From: an uncultured Eubacteriales bacterium
GTDB taxonomy: Bacteria; Bacillota; Clostridia; Christensenellales; Borkfalkiaceae
Direction of reading: 5' to 3'
NCBI GenBank assembly: GCA_900556195.1
Contig: USOJ01000081.1
Coordinates: 1-6,084 of the forward strand
DNA length: 6,084 nucleotides
Part shown: one piece after another, positions 5,738 to 6,084 of the stretch
Numbering within the stretch: position 1 is the stretch's first letter
How the letters are laid out: each line of letters starts with the position of its first letter
Notes under the pieces: generated by a model
Databases searched by the model: none
Told to the model about the DNA's origin: nothing
Seen by the model: only the letters and a program-made list of their open reading frames with translations
Translations under genes and position numbers: made by a program

Positions 5738-5743
5738 ATTATA
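5738..5743 (-). promoter_or_regulatory. Likely -10 element of the murC promoter
   Basis: A consensus TATAAT lies on the - strand 17 nt before the murC ATG, and no good -35 is visible at 16-18 nt. The upstream gene ends in its own terminator, so murC needs a promoter in 5721-5805, and this is the best candidate. The leader would be only about 11 nt and would include the AGGTGG ribosome site. Confidence 0.45.
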
Positions 5744-5805
5744 TGCCATAACACCGCAAAAAGATAACTACCCCCTTAAATTTCCCCGGGATAACCGAAT
5801 TTACG

Positions 5806-5835
5806 CAAATACGAAAGCCGCCCTTTCGGACGGCT
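5806..5835 (-). terminator. Rho-independent terminator of the ABC-F gene
   Basis: On the - strand AGCCGTCC (5835-5828), a GAAA tetraloop and GGGCGGCT (5823-5816) form an 8-bp stem with one U-G pair, followed by TTTCGTATTT. The wobble becomes a C-A mismatch on the + strand, so the signal is directional. It lies about 17 nt after the ABC-F stop. Confidence 0.8.
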
Positions 5836-5852
5836 CGATTATTAAACGTTTC

Positions 5853-6084
5853 TTATTGTTTGTTCATGGTTTCTTCGAGATAGGTGTCGTAGTCGACGGG
5901 ACGGTCGTAAACCTTCTTGCCGCCGTCGATTTCGATTATACGGTTACAGACCGTATTCATAAGTTCGCGGTCGTGGCTCGTCATTAAAAGGCAGCCCTTA
6001 AACGCCACGAGTCCGTCGTTGAGCGCGGTTATCGATTCGAGATCGAGATGGTTCGTAGGTTCGTCGAGAATCAGGAAATTCACC
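5853..6084 (-). CDS. ABC-F family ATPase, C-terminal fragment (YkpA/YbiT-like; runs off the right edge)
   Basis: ABC-F proteins are soluble twin-ATPase factors that act on the ribosome, in translation or in resistance to ribosome-targeting antibiotics. Only the last 76-77 residues are visible; the rest lies beyond position 6084, and the GTG at 6083-6081 is an internal Val. The fragment contains the second domain's Walker B and D-loop, LILDEPTNHLDLES (residues 4-17), in the wording typical of ABC-F. The switch His follows in TSHDREL (H37), then a short tail ending ETMNKQ. The string LDLESITALNDGL...FKG closely resembles Bacillus YkpA and E. coli YbiT, which suggests a housekeeping member rather than a dedicated resistance protein. 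The signature motif, the inter-domain linker and the first ATPase domain cannot be seen, so the subfamily is tentative. Transcription ends at the terminator just downstream. Confidence 0.9.
   Translation of the reverse strand, partial: VNFLILDEPTNHLDLESITALNDGLVAFKGCLLMTSHDRELMNTVCNRIIEIDGGKKVYDRPVDYDTYLEETMNKQ

Noticed and set aside
5175..5987. A 270-codon + strand open frame across murC, the intergenic region and the ABC-F gene
   Set aside because: It runs antisense through two recognised genes and a terminator, and its product has no domain pattern.

Overview
The window looks like ordinary chromosome from an uncultured member of the Firmicutes/Clostridia, possibly a gut lineage. That placement is inferred from gene content: the lspA plus RluA-family synthase pair, a Veg homologue, a Bacillus-like short MurC and a YkpA/YbiT-type ABC-F protein. 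No rRNA or other marker fixes the taxon. All genes share a CG-dinucleotide-rich, moderate-GC codon style, so no gene stands out as recently acquired. No tRNA, rRNA, CRISPR array, transposase or phage gene was seen.

Layout. On the + strand, bases 1-2908 hold a tightly packed probable operon: nicotinate phosphoribosyltransferase (pncB, cut by the left edge), lipoprotein signal peptidase (lspA) and an RluA-family pseudouridine synthase. The gaps are 3 nt and then a 4-nt ATGA overlap. An intergenic stretch (2909-3142) with a dispersed-repeat unit and a large imperfect inverted repeat follows. It ends in a strong hairpin terminator (about 3143-3199) between convergent transcription units. All remaining genes are on the - strand. 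Read in their own direction they are the C-terminal end of an ABC-F ATPase (6084-5853) with its terminator, murC (5720-4401) with a likely promoter of its own, a 400-bp gap, a two-zinc-ribbon protein with a very acidic tail (4000-3470), and veg (3438-3193).

The 400-bp gap holds a second, diverged copy of the repeat unit, an A/T-tract region and a near-consensus extended -10 promoter. That promoter appears to drive the zinc-ribbon gene and probably veg. The two repeat copies lie in the same orientation and bracket this two-gene unit.

Functionally the genes are housekeeping: NAD salvage, lipoprotein maturation, rRNA modification, peptidoglycan precursor synthesis and an ABC-F ribosome factor. 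The least explained parts are the acidic zinc-ribbon protein and its pairing with veg, the hairpins around the veg start codon, the repeat pair, and the unusual MurC P-loop. I found no convincing novel multi-gene system; these items are offered as leads.
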